A DNA stretch of 64,000 nt from Aurantibacter crassamenti (GCF_016811105.1 NZ_JAFBGM010000001.1:2670126-2734125); one strand, 5' to 3'; positions 17,118 through 26,956 are shown, counted from the stretch's first letter. The notes: generated by a model not told the origin, from the sequence alone. A program made the numbers and translations.

Positions 17118-18818
17118 TTACTCTTTTGATTTTTTCTTCTTCCAAAAATAATCACCCACAAAATAAAGCACTAAGGCAATTAAGAAATATTTGAAATATG
17201 AAACTGGTTCTCCGCTGCCATGCACAGTTGTGAATATACGGTCCCATCGAGGGCGCCAGTTAATCATACCTTCTTTGAAATTGTCAAAGCTCATCCAGAT
17301 GAATATAGGTGTGCCTACTATATGATTTTCTGGTACGTAACCCCAAGCACGACTATCTTCTGAACCATCACGATTATCACCCATCATCCAGTAGTAATCT
17401 TGCTTGAAAGTATAACTTTCAGCCACTTCACCATTAATGGTCACTTGATTACCTTTTACACCAACAGTATTGCCTTCATAATCACGTATGATTTTCTTAT
17501 ATAACGGAAGAACCTTGAGATTTAATTCTACTGTTTTTCCTTTCTTAGGAATATATATTGGACCCAATTGATTGGTGTTCCAAGGGTAGTCTGCACTTTG
17601 AGGGAAAACATTATAACCTGCTGTGCCTTTAGGTAAAATTACACGAACTACTGAATCAATTTGGGCATTCGCTTTTAAAGCTGCTACCATTTCGTCAGTC
17701 AACTTTGCTTGTCGTGATAAACTACTTTCTTCGGTAATTGCAATTCCATTTTTACGTATTACCGATACAGGTATACCACTTTCTTTGGTATAAATTTCTT
17801 GCTTACCATCTTCTCTAGGTTTAACACCCATGACATATTTATTCAATACATCAGCTTGTTGGGCAGTTAAATTACCAACAATGTATTTTCTAGTAAAATC
17901 TGTGACACCAATTTCTGCTAGAAATTTAGATGAGACTCCTTTTTTAGCATAAATTTCATGATCATACATAGGTTTAGCACGATATGGTAATATATTTTGT
18001 TTACCATTGATGAAAACAAAACTGTCTCTTACCTCAAGTGTATCACCGGGTAAACCTACGCAGCGTTTTACATAATTTGATTTCTTGTCAATAGGCTTGT
18101 CAACACCTTTTTCACTTCTATGAAATCTTCTTACGGTATCTGCAGGCCAACTGAAAACAACAATTTCATTGCGCTTAATCTTTTTAAAACCTGGCAATCT
18201 CATATACGGTAATTGCGGTTTATTTAAGTATGATTTTACACCCAGTACAGGTATGGTATCATGCACCATTGGAGCAGCTACAGTGGTCATTGGTAAACGA
18301 GCACCATAATGAAACTTACTTACAAACAGTAAATCGCCAATACGTAAAGTTCGCTCTAATGATCCTGTAGGAATTACATAGGGTTGAATAAAATATGTAT
18401 GAACTATTGTTGCAGCAACTATTGCAAAGACAATAGAACTTACCCATTCGCCCATTGCTGTTCTAGGGTTTAAATCACGATTTTCAACATATTTTACATC
18501 TAAAGCATAATTTACGTAGTAGATGTAAAAACCTAGAGAAAGAATAACTGCCCAAGTTTCCCACAGTTTATTTCTACCAAAACTTCGTATTGTCTCAACC
18601 CATATTACCGGAAACATTAATAGGTTAATAATAGGTATGAATAGAAGCACAACCCACCATTTTGGTCGGTTTATGATTTTCATTAATACAATTGCATTGT
18701 ATACAGGTATTGCTGCTTCCCATGCTTTTCTACCAGCTTTTACATAAAGTTTCCAAGTGCCCAAAAAGTGGATAACTTGAACAATTAGTATAAAAATAAT
18801 CCACTGTGTTCCGTTCAT
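17118..18818 (-). CDS. lepB: Signal peptidase I, large Bacteroidota type
   Basis: LepB removes signal peptides at the periplasmic face of the inner membrane. The 566-residue product has several N-terminal membrane helices (about residues 5-105) and a further one at 127-145. Then come catalytic Ser153 in IPTGSLERTL and general-base Lys251 in NYVKRCVGLPGDT, and the late box GDNRDGSEDSRAWGYVPENHIVG (about 480-502). A C-terminal membrane helix (about 540-557) is present. It is about twice the size of E. coli LepB because of a large insertion between the Lys box and the GDN box, usual in this phylum. Confidence 0.95.
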   Translation of the reverse strand: MNGTQWIIFILIVQVIHFLGTWKLYVKAGRKAWEAAIPVYNAIVLMKIINRPKWWVVLLFIPIINLLMFPVIWVETIRSFGRNKLWETWAVILSLGFYIYYVNYALDVKYVENRDLNPRTAMGEWVSSIVFAIVAATIVHTYFIQPYVIPTGSLERTLRIGDLLFVSKFHYGARLPMTTVAAPMVHDTIPVLGVKSYLNKPQLPYMRLPGFKKIKRNEIVVFSWPADTVRRFHRSEKGVDKPIDKKSNYVKRCVGLPGDTLEVRDSFVFINGKQNILPYRAKPMYDHEIYAKKGVSSKFLAEIGVTDFTRKYIVGNLTAQQADVLNKYVMGVKPREDGKQEIYTKESGIPVSVIRKNGIAITEESSLSRQAKLTDEMVAALKANAQIDSVVRVILPKGTAGYNVFPQSADYPWNTNQLGPIYIPKKGKTVELNLKVLPLYKKIIRDYEGNTVGVKGNQVTINGEVAESYTFKQDYYWMMGDNRDGSEDSRAWGYVPENHIVGTPIFIWMSFDNFKEGMINWRPRWDRIFTTVHGSGEPVSYFKYFLIALVLYFVGDYFWKKKKSKE

Positions 18819-18917
18819 AAGTAAAAGGTATTGGTACTACTATATTTGATTGTAGGCTTTGGTAAACTACTAGTTGTTATGCAATTAAGCATTTTAATTG
18901 GTATTATATTGCATTTG

Positions 18918-19619
18918 TTAACCAAGGTTTAACACATCTTTCATAGAGAACACTCCTGTTTTTCCATGAATCCACTCGGCAGCTATAACCGCACCTAGAG
19001 CAAAACCTTGTCGATTATGTGCTGTGTGTTTTATTTCAATAGAATCAATTTCACTCTTATAATCTACAGTGTGGGTACCAGGAGTTGTACCAATTCTTTT
19101 TGATGTAATAGGTATTTTAGATTTATCTGTTCCGTCTAATTCCCATGCCTTAAAATCAGAATTTGCAATTACCCCTTCAGCGAGTGTGATGGCTGTTCCA
19201 CTAGGTGCATCTAATTTTTGTGTGTGATGAATTTCTTCTAATGAAATATTATAATCTTTTAGATTATTCATCATTTTAGCCAAATATTCATTTAATTCAA
19301 AAAATACATTTACACCCAAACTAAAGTTAGAAGCGTAAATGAAAGCACCTTTTTTTTCATTGCAAAGTGCAACGGTATTTTCATAATTTTCTAACCATCC
19401 TGTAGTTCCTGAGATAATAGGGACGTCATTTTCAAGGCATTGACTAATATTTTGAAATGCAGCTGTAGGCATGCTAAAATCAATTGCTACATCAATTTTA
19501 CTAAAATCAGGACTGTCTGAATCTACATCAATTTTGGCAACTATTTCATGATTTCTAGATAAGGCGACTTGTTCAATCATCTTTCCCATTTTGCCGTATC
19601 CGAAGAGTGCTATCCTCAT
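18918..19619 (-). CDS. dapB: 4-hydroxy-tetrahydrodipicolinate reductase
   Basis: DapB reduces the dihydrodipicolinate precursor with NAD(P)H in lysine and diaminopimelate synthesis. The 233-residue product has the nucleotide-binding FGYGKMGKM near the N-terminus, SGTTGW, and the catalytic segment EEIHHTQKLDAPSGTAITLA with the His-His and Lys residues. It lies 3 bases after the DUF5683 gene and about 100 bases before lepB on the same strand, within the par-dapB-lepB block. Confidence 0.95.
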   Translation of the reverse strand: MRIALFGYGKMGKMIEQVALSRNHEIVAKIDVDSDSPDFSKIDVAIDFSMPTAAFQNISQCLENDVPIISGTTGWLENYENTVALCNEKKGAFIYASNFSLGVNVFFELNEYLAKMMNNLKDYNISLEEIHHTQKLDAPSGTAITLAEGVIANSDFKAWELDGTDKSKIPITSKRIGTTPGTHTVDYKSEIDSIEIKHTAHNRQGFALGAVIAAEWIHGKTGVFSMKDVLNLG

Positions 19620-19622
19620 AAA

Positions 19623-20270
19623 TTAAAATTTAATTACTAATGCCATGCCGTAATTCGGACTCATGGTCACAGGGTCAATATCCATAAAAGGTTCAAAATC
19701 TAAACTAAGATCTTCGTCAACATTGAATTGTTTTAAGTGCGCATCAACATTAGCATCAACAATATTTAAGGCATATAAAGCAATTGTTGCAACGAGCCAT
19801 AAATCACGATCATTTTGAAAACGTTCTTGCTGGTTTTCTAAAACTTCATCGCTGAAATCGGGCTCTGCGCCAACAGCATTATTATTGTCGCGGTCATAAA
19901 ATTCATCATCAGTAAAACCTGCTTGCCTTCTTTTAAACGCTGTTCTGAATCGATCATACCAGCCGTCATTCCAAGAATACATATAGATTCCACCACCAAT
20001 AGCGCCATAAACTATTGGAACTTTCCAATAGCGTTTGTTATAAATTTGACCTAATCCAGGAAACACAGCAGAATAGAATGCTGCTTTACTTGGCGCTAAA
20101 GGATTTATAGGTTTCTTTTTTACAATAATCGAATCTTGAAGCACAATGCCTTCTTCACGTAAATCCGTTTGAAGTGAATCTATTTCTTTATTCTTAGGTT
20201 TCTGCTCTTGCGCATTCCCCAATCCCATAAAAAAAAGAATTACCAAAAAAGATAGGAGGAGTTTACGCAC
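19623..20270 (-). CDS. DUF5683 family protein
   Basis: A 215-residue protein with a signal peptide (MRKLLLSFLVILFFMGLGNAQ) and the DUF5683 core PLAPSKAAFYSAVFPGLGQIYNKRYWKVPIVYGAIGG (in two pieces about residues 57-93). This has a TM2-like GLGQIYN turn and two membrane helices. Function is unknown. The start is GTG at 20270, overlapping the parB stop by 8 bases, so it is translated with parB and followed closely by dapB. This gene order is common in Bacteroidota. Confidence 0.85.
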   Translation of the reverse strand: MRKLLLSFLVILFFMGLGNAQEQKPKNKEIDSLQTDLREEGIVLQDSIIVKKKPINPLAPSKAAFYSAVFPGLGQIYNKRYWKVPIVYGAIGGGIYMYSWNDGWYDRFRTAFKRRQAGFTDDEFYDRDNNNAVGAEPDFSDEVLENQQERFQNDRDLWLVATIALYALNIVDANVDAHLKQFNVDEDLSLDFEPFMDIDPVTMSPNYGMALVIKF

Positions 20271-21165
20271 CAGTAATTGCTTTTTTGATTCTGTTGAAAT
20301 CTTCTTCAGAAGTAAAAGGTATGGTAATTTTACCTTTTCCTTTTGCTGATGTTTTTATGGAAATAGCTGCGTCTAAGAATTTTTCTAATTCGGTTTTTCC
20401 ACTTCTCGAAAATGCTGGTGCTACACTTTTTGTAGCTGCATTTACACTAGTGTTACCACCTTCTTTTAGCAATTTAACCGCTTTCTCAGTATCGCGAACT
20501 GAAAGTCCGAGGCCAACTATTTTTTCATAGAGTGCAATTTGGCTTTTTCTATCTTCAATATTCACCAATGCTCTACCGTGACCCATACTAACAAAACCAT
20601 CTCTAATTCCCGTTTGAATTATAGGGTCTAGTTTTAACAAGCGCATGTAATTTGCGATTGTTGAGCGTTTTTTTCCGATGCGATCGCTTAATTTTTCTTG
20701 TGTTAATTGAATTTCATCAATTAATCGCTGATACGATAAAGCAATTTCAATGGGGTCTAAATCTTGTCTTTGAATATTTTCAACCAAGGCCATTTCTAGT
20801 GATTCTTGGTCATTTGCAATTCTAATATACGATGGTATGGTTGCAAGACCTACTAGTTTTGAAGCGCGATGTCTTCTTTCACCAGAGACTAACTGATATT
20901 TATTGAATTCTAATTTTCGAACCGTAATGGGTTGAATAACGCCCAGTTCTCTAATTGATGTTGCTAATTCATGTAACGCTTCATCATTAAAATTAGATCG
21001 TGGTTGAAATGGGTTAACCTCAATAGCATCAATGTCAATTTCTACAATATTACCAACAACTTTATCTGCATTTTTATCCGATACAGATTGTATATCATTT
21101 TCAGGGTCTTTCAATAGTGCTGAAAGTCCTCTGCCTAGCGCTTGTTTTTTGGTAGCTTTTGCCAT
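20263..21165 (-). CDS. parB: Chromosome partitioning protein ParB
   Basis: ParB binds parS sites, spreads as a CTP-dependent clamp and works with ParA in chromosome segregation. The 300-residue product has the N-terminal ALGRGLSALL motif and the CTP-binding boxes NPFQPRSNF and GERRHR (95-100). A helix-turn-helix follows (LTQEKLSDRIGKKRSTIANYMRLLKL in two pieces, about 153-178) and then a C-terminal dimerisation segment. Its ATG shares one base with the parA stop (TAATG). Confidence 0.95.
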   Translation of the reverse strand: MAKATKKQALGRGLSALLKDPENDIQSVSDKNADKVVGNIVEIDIDAIEVNPFQPRSNFNDEALHELATSIRELGVIQPITVRKLEFNKYQLVSGERRHRASKLVGLATIPSYIRIANDQESLEMALVENIQRQDLDPIEIALSYQRLIDEIQLTQEKLSDRIGKKRSTIANYMRLLKLDPIIQTGIRDGFVSMGHGRALVNIEDRKSQIALYEKIVGLGLSVRDTEKAVKLLKEGGNTSVNAATKSVAPAFSRSGKTELEKFLDAAISIKTSAKGKGKITIPFTSEEDFNRIKKAITGA

Positions 21166-21938
21166 TATGCCAATTCCATATTTTTCTTAACAACTTCATT
21201 TGCTAAGTTGAGATAATTTGTAGCGCCTTTACTGCTAGCGTCGTATTTTATAATGCTCTCACCATAACTAGGTGCTTCACTTAATCGAACGTTTCGTTGA
21301 ATAATAGTATCAAAAACCATATCAGCAAAGTGTTTGCGTACTTCTTCTACAACTTGATTTGATAAGCGAAGCCTTGAGTCATACATGGTCAATAACATTC
21401 CTTCAATATCCAATTCTGGATTATGAATTTTCTGCACACTTTTTATAGTGTTTAATAATTTACCTAATCCTTCCAGAGCAAAATATTCACATTGAATAGG
21501 TATAATCACTGAATCTGCAGCAGTTAATGCATTTAAGGTTAAAAGACCCAAAGAAGGTGCACAATCAATAAGAATATAATCATACGAACTTTTTAATTCG
21601 GTGATTGCCTTCTTCATCATGTATTCACGCTCATCTTTATCAACCAATTCAATTTCAATTGCGACTAAATCTATATGCGACGGAATCAAATCAACATTGG
21701 GTGATTCTGTAGCGATGATTGTTTCTCGAGCAGTCATAGAATGCTCAAGTAATTGATACGTGCCAGATTCAACACTGTCTACATCAATACCAAGACCAGA
21801 TGTAGCATTGGCTTGAGGATCTGCATCAATGAGTAATACTTTCTTTTCAAGCACACCAAGTGAAGCGGCCAAGTTAACTGTAGTAGTAGTTTTGCCAACC
21901 CCGCCCTTCTGATTTGCTATTGCAATTATTTTACCCAT
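21165..21938 (-). CDS. parA: Chromosome partitioning ATPase ParA (Soj)
   Basis: ParA is a DNA-binding ATPase that positions ParB-parS complexes. The 257-residue product opens with MGKIIAIANQKGGVGKTTTT, the deviant Walker A with its signature lysine, and has DYILIDCAPSLGLLTLNAL as Walker B. Two further in-frame starts (21950 and next codon) would add MMLV-like residues; the ATG at 21938 gives the usual N-terminus. It is the first gene of parA-parB-DUF5683-dapB. Confidence 0.95.
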   Translation of the reverse strand: MGKIIAIANQKGGVGKTTTTVNLAASLGVLEKKVLLIDADPQANATSGLGIDVDSVESGTYQLLEHSMTARETIIATESPNVDLIPSHIDLVAIEIELVDKDEREYMMKKAITELKSSYDYILIDCAPSLGLLTLNALTAADSVIIPIQCEYFALEGLGKLLNTIKSVQKIHNPELDIEGMLLTMYDSRLRLSNQVVEEVRKHFADMVFDTIIQRNVRLSEAPSYGESIIKYDASSKGATNYLNLANEVVKKNMELA

Positions 21939-22172
21939 GACCAACATCATTTAGGGGATAAAAATACGATTAATAATTAGGGTAAAAAATGAATTTTGTT
22001 AACACAAAGTGAATAACTATAGTGGCTGCGTTAAAGTTGGTTAAAGAAATAAAGGAATTAGTATTTGGTAAGAGTCGAAGTTCAAGTAAACAGTGTATCA
22101 AAAACTAACTTCATGAAAATACCTACCACACTCGTATATTTTTCTTATCTGAATACACCAAGTTGTTAAACC

Positions 22173-22499
22173 TTAATCTTTAGTATTGAGGCTATCTTCA
22201 TACTCTATCAGAAATATTTCTTCTTCTTTTTTCTTTAAGTAGTACTGTTCTCGAGCAAATTTTTCCATTTCCTCTGGGTCAGAGAGTTTTTCAATTATTT
22301 TTTTGTCATTCGCAATTTCTTCTTTTAAAAACTGTTGCGTTTTTTCCAGACCCTTTATTTGTTTTCTGAGTTCTAAATGAATTAATAATGAATTGGTATC
22401 GAAAAATACCATCCATATAACAAATGCACTAAGCACCAATACATACATATTGGTCAATAAGCTAAACCACTTTTTCTTTTTAAGATCTTTATAGCCCAT
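22173..22499 (-). CDS. FtsB/DivIC family septum formation initiator
   Basis: A 108-residue bitopic protein: a basic N-terminus, one membrane helix (about 15-33), a coiled coil (about 38-76; LRKQIKGLEKTQQFLKEEI) and the family ending EEMEKFAREQYYLKKKEEEIF. FtsB/DivIC joins FtsL and FtsQ/DivIB at the division septum. Its ATG follows the udk stop directly. The 234 bases between it and parA hold no gene, clear terminator or parS-like site that I can see. Confidence 0.9.
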   Translation of the reverse strand: MGYKDLKKKKWFSLLTNMYVLVLSAFVIWMVFFDTNSLLIHLELRKQIKGLEKTQQFLKEEIANDKKIIEKLSDPEEMEKFAREQYYLKKKEEEIFLIEYEDSLNTKD

Positions 22500-23111
22500 T
22501 TATTGCTCTAATTTTTGATTGATAACACCTCTAACTATATCAACTGCTACTGTATTATATTTATTATTCGGAATAATAATATCTGCATATTCTTTGCTAG
22601 GTTCAATGAATTGCAAATGCATTGGTTTGATATTCGTTTGGTACTTTTCTAAGGTTTCATCTAAATTCCACCCGCGCTCATTAACATCTCGTTTTAATCT
22701 TCGAATAAGACGTTCATCAGAATCAGCATGCACAAAGATTTTAATGTCTAACATTTTGCGAATTCTCGCATTGGTTAAAATTAAAATACCTTCAACAATT
22801 AGCACCTTACATGGTGGTGTAAGAATTGTTTTTGCTGTACGATTACATTCTAAAAAAGAATATACAGGTTGATTAATAGATGTACCAGCTCTTAATAGTG
22901 TAAGATGCTCTTCAAGTAATTCAAAATCAATTGACTGTGGATGGTCAAAATTTGTTTTCCTACGTTCTTCTAAAGTGAGATGTGATAAGTCATTGTAATA
23001 TGAGTCTTGAGATATGACACTAACCTCACCAATAGGTAGTTCATTGATGATTTGGTTTACAACAGTGGTTTTACCACAGCCTGTACCTCCTGCAATTCCT
23101 ATGATTAGCAT
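22500..23111 (-). CDS. udk: Uridine kinase
   Basis: Udk phosphorylates uridine and cytidine in pyrimidine salvage. The 203-residue product has the P-loop GIAGGTGCGKTT (5-16), SQDSYYNDLSHL, NFDHPQSIDFELL and the RRLKRDVNERGW segment of the lid. Length is normal. It is co-transcribed with the FtsB/DivIC gene directly after it. A TACTTTTG element lies just upstream. Confidence 0.95.
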   Translation of the reverse strand: MLIIGIAGGTGCGKTTVVNQIINELPIGEVSVISQDSYYNDLSHLTLEERRKTNFDHPQSIDFELLEEHLTLLRAGTSINQPVYSFLECNRTAKTILTPPCKVLIVEGILILTNARIRKMLDIKIFVHADSDERLIRRLKRDVNERGWNLDETLEKYQTNIKPMHLQFIEPSKEYADIIIPNNKYNTVAVDIVRGVINQKLEQ

Positions 23112-23127
23112 TCTCTGTAATTTTTGT

Positions 23128-23135
23128 CAAAAGTA
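23128..23135 (-). promoter_or_regulatory. Candidate -7 element for udk
   Basis: Reverse-strand TACTTTTG, a full TAnnTTTG match, 16 bases before the ATG. The -33 TTG is not evident. Confidence 0.35.
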
Positions 23136-23264
23136 CATATTTGCCCTAAGAAACTAAACCACTATGTGATAAGTTGTACGTATTGTTTTTATATGGAAGT
23201 ATTAAATAAAGGTAAAAGTTAGAAATTATAGCCGTATATAATTTAGGGTCTTCAAGCATATAAC

Positions 23265-23272
23265 TACTTTTG
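23265..23272 (+). promoter_or_regulatory. Candidate -7 element, leaderless, for the Bcr/CflA-type exporter
   Basis: TACTTTTG ends 4 bases before the ATG at 23277, so transcription would begin at the start codon itself. No TTG at -33. Confidence 0.38.
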
Positions 23273-23276
23273 CAGG

Positions 23277-24494
23277 ATGCAAAATCAGGATGTAAAACCA
23301 AACTTTGAGTTTGTAGCTTTAATGGCTGCTTTAATGTCAATTGTAGCACTTGCACTCGATGCTATATTACCTGCAATTTCAACTATTGGTATAGACATCA
23401 ATAGCGTAGATCCTATTAAAAATCAATTATTGATTACCATGATTTTTTTAGGTCTAGGTATTGGTCAATTGTTTTTTGGTCCGTTATCAGACAGTTATGG
23501 TAGAAAACCAATCGTTTACACTGGTTTTATCTTATTTGTTGGTGCTAGTATAATTTGCATTTTCGCTCCTAATTTAGAGGTAATGATAGCTGGTAGAGTG
23601 CTTCAGGGAATAGCTCTTTCAGCACCTAGAACTATGGCAATTTCAATTATAAGGGATACGTACAAAGGTGATTATATGGCGCGTGTAATGTCTTTTGTCA
23701 CTGCTTTTTTTATTTTGATACCAGTTGTTGCTCCAGCAATAGGAAAATGGATAATGGACAGTTACGGATGGCAAGCAATTTTTTATGTACAATTATTTTT
23801 TGCGCTTGTTGTTGCTATTTGGTTTTGGAAAAGACAAGTCGAGACGCTAAAGCCAGAATATAAAATTCCGTTTAAAGCAAGTGTTTTTGTAAGTGGATTA
23901 AAAGAATTTTTAAAGCACCGAGAGACAGTAGCTTTTACATTTATTTCGGGTTTTGTTACAGGTGCATTTTTAGTCTATTTAAGTGGCTCGCAACATGTCT
24001 TTGAAGATCAATATGGTTTGGCAGAAGAGTTCCCTTATATTTTTGCAGGATTGTCTGTTTCTATTGGCCTGTCAACTTTTTTGAATGGTACGTTGGTATT
24101 GCGATTTGGTATGCGAAAATTATCATTTATGGCGCTTTTTGCTTTCTGTTTGATAGCATTACTTTACGTTGGTTTATTTTGGGGAAAACCAAACCCTAGT
24201 GTGGCAGTTTTGATAGCATTTTTGTCATTTCAATTTTTCTGTTTAGGATTTCTTTGGGGAAATTTTCGATCCATTGCCATGGAGCCAATAGGACATATTG
24301 CTGGTATTGGGGCAGCCATTAATGGTTTTATTTCCACAGTTATATCGGTACCGATTGCACAATATATTAGCACATTTGTTGATGATACAGTTTGGCCATT
24401 ATTTCTCGGTTTGGCATTATGTGGATTGATTTCAATATTGATATTTGTAGTTTTTGGTGATAAACCGTTGTTGGCGAGAAGAATTCGAAGCTAA
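23277..24494 (+). CDS. Bcr/CflA-type multidrug efflux MFS transporter
   Basis: A 405-residue major facilitator protein with twelve hydrophobic segments. The start resembles Bcr/CflA drug-proton antiporters: LDAILPAISTIG in the first helix region, the MFS signature GPLSDSYGRKPIVYTG after helix two, and RVLQGIALSAPRTMAISIIRD, similar to the Bcr motif RxxQ(G/A). Substrate range cannot be told. It stands alone between udk (divergent) and acs (convergent), with the acs terminator between. Confidence 0.88.
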   Translation: MQNQDVKPNFEFVALMAALMSIVALALDAILPAISTIGIDINSVDPIKNQLLITMIFLGLGIGQLFFGPLSDSYGRKPIVYTGFILFVGASIICIFAPNLEVMIAGRVLQGIALSAPRTMAISIIRDTYKGDYMARVMSFVTAFFILIPVVAPAIGKWIMDSYGWQAIFYVQLFFALVVAIWFWKRQVETLKPEYKIPFKASVFVSGLKEFLKHRETVAFTFISGFVTGAFLVYLSGSQHVFEDQYGLAEEFPYIFAGLSVSIGLSTFLNGTLVLRFGMRKLSFMALFAFCLIALLYVGLFWGKPNPSVAVLIAFLSFQFFCLGFLWGNFRSIAMEPIGHIAGIGAAINGFISTVISVPIAQYISTFVDDTVWPLFLGLALCGLISILIFVVFGDKPLLARRIRS

Positions 24495-24552
24495 TGATTT
24501 GTATATGCATTAAACATCAAATATTTTAAAACGTATTTCTTGATTAAATACT

Positions 24553-24588
24553 AAAAAAACCTCCTTTCAAATAAATGAAAAGAGGTTT
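24553..24588 (-). terminator. Rho-independent terminator after acs
   Basis: AAACCTCCTTTC (24557-24568) pairs with GAAAAGAGGTTT (24577-24588) with one mismatch and an 8-base loop. On the reverse strand it is followed by seven U. It may also slow transcription arriving from the exporter gene. Confidence 0.75.
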
Positions 24589-24610
24589 GTAGAGTAAATA
24601 GTTCTTTAAA

Positions 24611-26518
24611 CTACAGAACGTTATCCATGATTTCCTTAACAATTTCAGGATTTAAAAGTGTACTGGTATCTCCTAAATTAGAGGTGTCATTACTTGCGAT
24701 TTTACGAAGAATACGACGCATAATTTTACCACTTCTAGTTTTAGGAAGTCCGGTTACAAACTGAATTTTATCCAATTTTGCAATTGGCCCAATGTGTTCA
24801 GTGATCTGTTGGTTAATTTCATTTCGAAGGTTATCACGATCTCTACTTTCTCCTGTTTCTTTAAGAATAACGTAGCCATACAACGCGTTACCTTTTACAT
24901 CATGTGGGAAACCTACAATTGCACTTTCTGCTACAGCTGGATGCTCGTTTATCGAATCTTCAATAGGTGCAGTACCTAAATTATGACCCGATACAATGAT
25001 GACATCATCAACTCTACCTGTTATTCTGTAGTAACCGACGGCATCTCTCAGCGCGCCATCTCCGGTAAAATACATGTTTTTATAGGCTGAGAAATACGTG
25101 TCTCTATAACGGTCGTGGTTGCCCCAAATAGTTCTAGCTATTGATGGCCACGGGAATTTAATACACAATCGACCATCTACTTGATTACCTTTAATTTCAT
25201 TGCCTTCTTCATCCATCAATGCAGGCTGAATACCTATGAATGGTAGGGTTGCGTAAGTTGGAGTAGTAGGGGTCACATAAGGAATAGGGGTAATCATCAT
25301 ACCGCCAGTTTCTGTTTGCCACCATGTATCTATAATGGGGCTTTTCTTTTTGCCGATATTATTGTTATACCAATGCCAAGCTTCTTCATTAATAGGCTCA
25401 CCAACGGAACCTAAAACTTTTAAAGAAGACAAATCGTGTTTTTCTACAAAGTCTAAATTTTGTTTTGCAAGTGCACGAATAGCTGTTGGTGCTGTATAAA
25501 ACTGATTCACCTTATGTTTTTCTACAACTTCCCAAAAACGACCATAATCAGGATAAGAAGGTACGCCCTCAAACATTACAGTTGTTGCGCCATTAGCTAA
25601 AGGTCCATAAACGATATATGAATGTCCGGTTATCCAACCGATATCAGCTGTACACCAATACACGTCATTTTCTTTGTATTGAAAAGCATTCTTAAAAGTA
25701 TATGCGGTGTAGACCATATATCCGCCAGTAGTATGCACCATACCCTTTGGCTTGCCAGTTGAACCAGAAGTATAAAGAATGAAAAGTGGATCTTCAGCAT
25801 CCATTATTTCAGCTACACAATCCGCATAAGCTTCATCTAAAAGTGGTTGCAACCATTGATCACGGCCCTTTTTCATTTGAATATCAGAATTGATTCGCTT
25901 TGCAACCAAAACATTTTCAACTCCAGGGCAATCTTCTAATGCTTTGTCAACGATTCCTTTTAAATCTATTGTTTTACTTCCACGGTAAGAACCGTCAGAA
26001 CAGATAACCATTTTGCAATCTGAATCATTTATTCTAGTGGAAAGAGCATTGGCTGAGAAACCAGCAAAAACTACAGAGTGAATAGCCCCGATTCTAGCAC
26101 AAGCTAATAGCGAAACTGCCAAATCAGGAATCATTGGTAAATAGATACAAACACGATCACCTTTTTTAATTCCGTGATTTAATAACACATTTGCCATGCG
26201 ACAAACACGTTCATGTAATTCTCTATATGAGATATGTTGAGCTTCTTCTTTTGGGTCATTGGGTTCAAAAAGAATAGCTGTTTTTTCACCGCGTGTCGGA
26301 AGATGCCTGTCAATACAGTTTTCTGTAATATTTAGTTTTGCACCTTCGAACCATTTAATTTCTGGTTTGCTAAAATCCCAGCTTAAAACATTATCCCATT
26401 TTTTCCTCCAAACAAAATGCTCCTCAGCAATTTCTTCCCAAAATGCTTCTGGGTTTCTTACAGATTTACGATATACTTGATAGTATTCTTCTAAATGTTT
26501 TATGTGGTAGTTACTCAT
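24611..26518 (-). CDS. acs: Acetate-CoA ligase (acetyl-CoA synthetase)
   Basis: Acs activates acetate to acetyl-CoA through acetyl-AMP. The 635-residue product has the adenylation motif YTSGSTGKPKGMVHTTGG (about 249-266), DTWWQTETGG, the hinge and GRVDDVIIVSGHNLGT. The C-terminal KTRSGKIMRRILRK carries the lysine (near residue 605) acetylated by Pat-type enzymes in characterised homologues. It follows the DUF779 gene by 29 bases and belongs to a set for two-carbon compounds with the aldehyde dehydrogenase and the symporter. Confidence 0.95.
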   Translation of the reverse strand: MSNYHIKHLEEYYQVYRKSVRNPEAFWEEIAEEHFVWRKKWDNVLSWDFSKPEIKWFEGAKLNITENCIDRHLPTRGEKTAILFEPNDPKEEAQHISYRELHERVCRMANVLLNHGIKKGDRVCIYLPMIPDLAVSLLACARIGAIHSVVFAGFSANALSTRINDSDCKMVICSDGSYRGSKTIDLKGIVDKALEDCPGVENVLVAKRINSDIQMKKGRDQWLQPLLDEAYADCVAEIMDAEDPLFILYTSGSTGKPKGMVHTTGGYMVYTAYTFKNAFQYKENDVYWCTADIGWITGHSYIVYGPLANGATTVMFEGVPSYPDYGRFWEVVEKHKVNQFYTAPTAIRALAKQNLDFVEKHDLSSLKVLGSVGEPINEEAWHWYNNNIGKKKSPIIDTWWQTETGGMMITPIPYVTPTTPTYATLPFIGIQPALMDEEGNEIKGNQVDGRLCIKFPWPSIARTIWGNHDRYRDTYFSAYKNMYFTGDGALRDAVGYYRITGRVDDVIIVSGHNLGTAPIEDSINEHPAVAESAIVGFPHDVKGNALYGYVILKETGESRDRDNLRNEINQQITEHIGPIAKLDKIQFVTGLPKTRSGKIMRRILRKIASNDTSNLGDTSTLLNPEIVKEIMDNVL

Positions 26519-26547
26519 TAAGTTAGTTTAAAAAATGAGTAAGCAAT

Positions 26548-26913
26548 TTAAGATAAATGTGAGGAATTAAAAAAGGTATTTTCATCTTCTGTTAATAATC
26601 TTGAAAGAACAATAAAACGAAGCCCAAGAGGAATCTCAAGAGAAAAGCTAGATCCTCTACCTTCCGTAATATCAATTGTTAGATGGGTATGTTTCCAATA
26701 TTCAAATTGATCTATGTTCATGTAAAAATTGACGTCTTCAATTTGACCAAGAAGTACGTCACTTTCATCAAGATACATATCATCTTCTTCAAAAATCATG
26801 GGTGATGAGCCATCACAACAGCCTCCGCTTTGATGAAAAATAAGCTTACCATGCCTTTTTTTCAATTGGCGTACAACTTCAGCTGCTTTCTCAGTAATTG
26901 CTACTCGTTGCAT
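26548..26913 (-). CDS. DUF779 family protein
   Basis: A 121-residue DUF779 protein. This family is typically encoded next to an aldehyde dehydrogenase of the ExaC/AcoD type, as here. It has the conserved HQSGGCCDGSSPMIFE (Cys-Cys, about residues 27-42) and the FEYWKHTHLTIDITEGRGSSFSLE segment (in two pieces about 70-93). The paired cysteines may bind a metal or react with aldehyde; this is not established. It lies between aldh and acs on the same strand, but a hairpin terminator separates it from aldh. Confidence 0.88.
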   Translation of the reverse strand: MQRVAITEKAAEVVRQLKKRHGKLIFHQSGGCCDGSSPMIFEEDDMYLDESDVLLGQIEDVNFYMNIDQFEYWKHTHLTIDITEGRGSSFSLEIPLGLRFIVLSRLLTEDENTFFNSSHLS

Positions 26914-26925
26914 AAATAATAGTTT

Positions 26926-26956
26926 AAAAAGGCTGAATTTTAATAAAACTCAGCCT
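26926..26956 (-). terminator. Terminator or attenuator between aldehyde dehydrogenase and DUF779
   Basis: AGGCTGA (26930-26936) and TCAGCCT (26950-26956) form a stem around an A/T-rich loop that can extend the pairing. On the reverse strand a U-run follows. It probably ends most aldh transcripts while allowing some readthrough. Confidence 0.65.

Noticed and set aside
21939-22172. parS site beside parA
   Set aside because: I looked for a TGTTnCACGTGnAACA-type palindrome and found only a short TGTTAACA palindrome near 21997-22004, which is too small to support.
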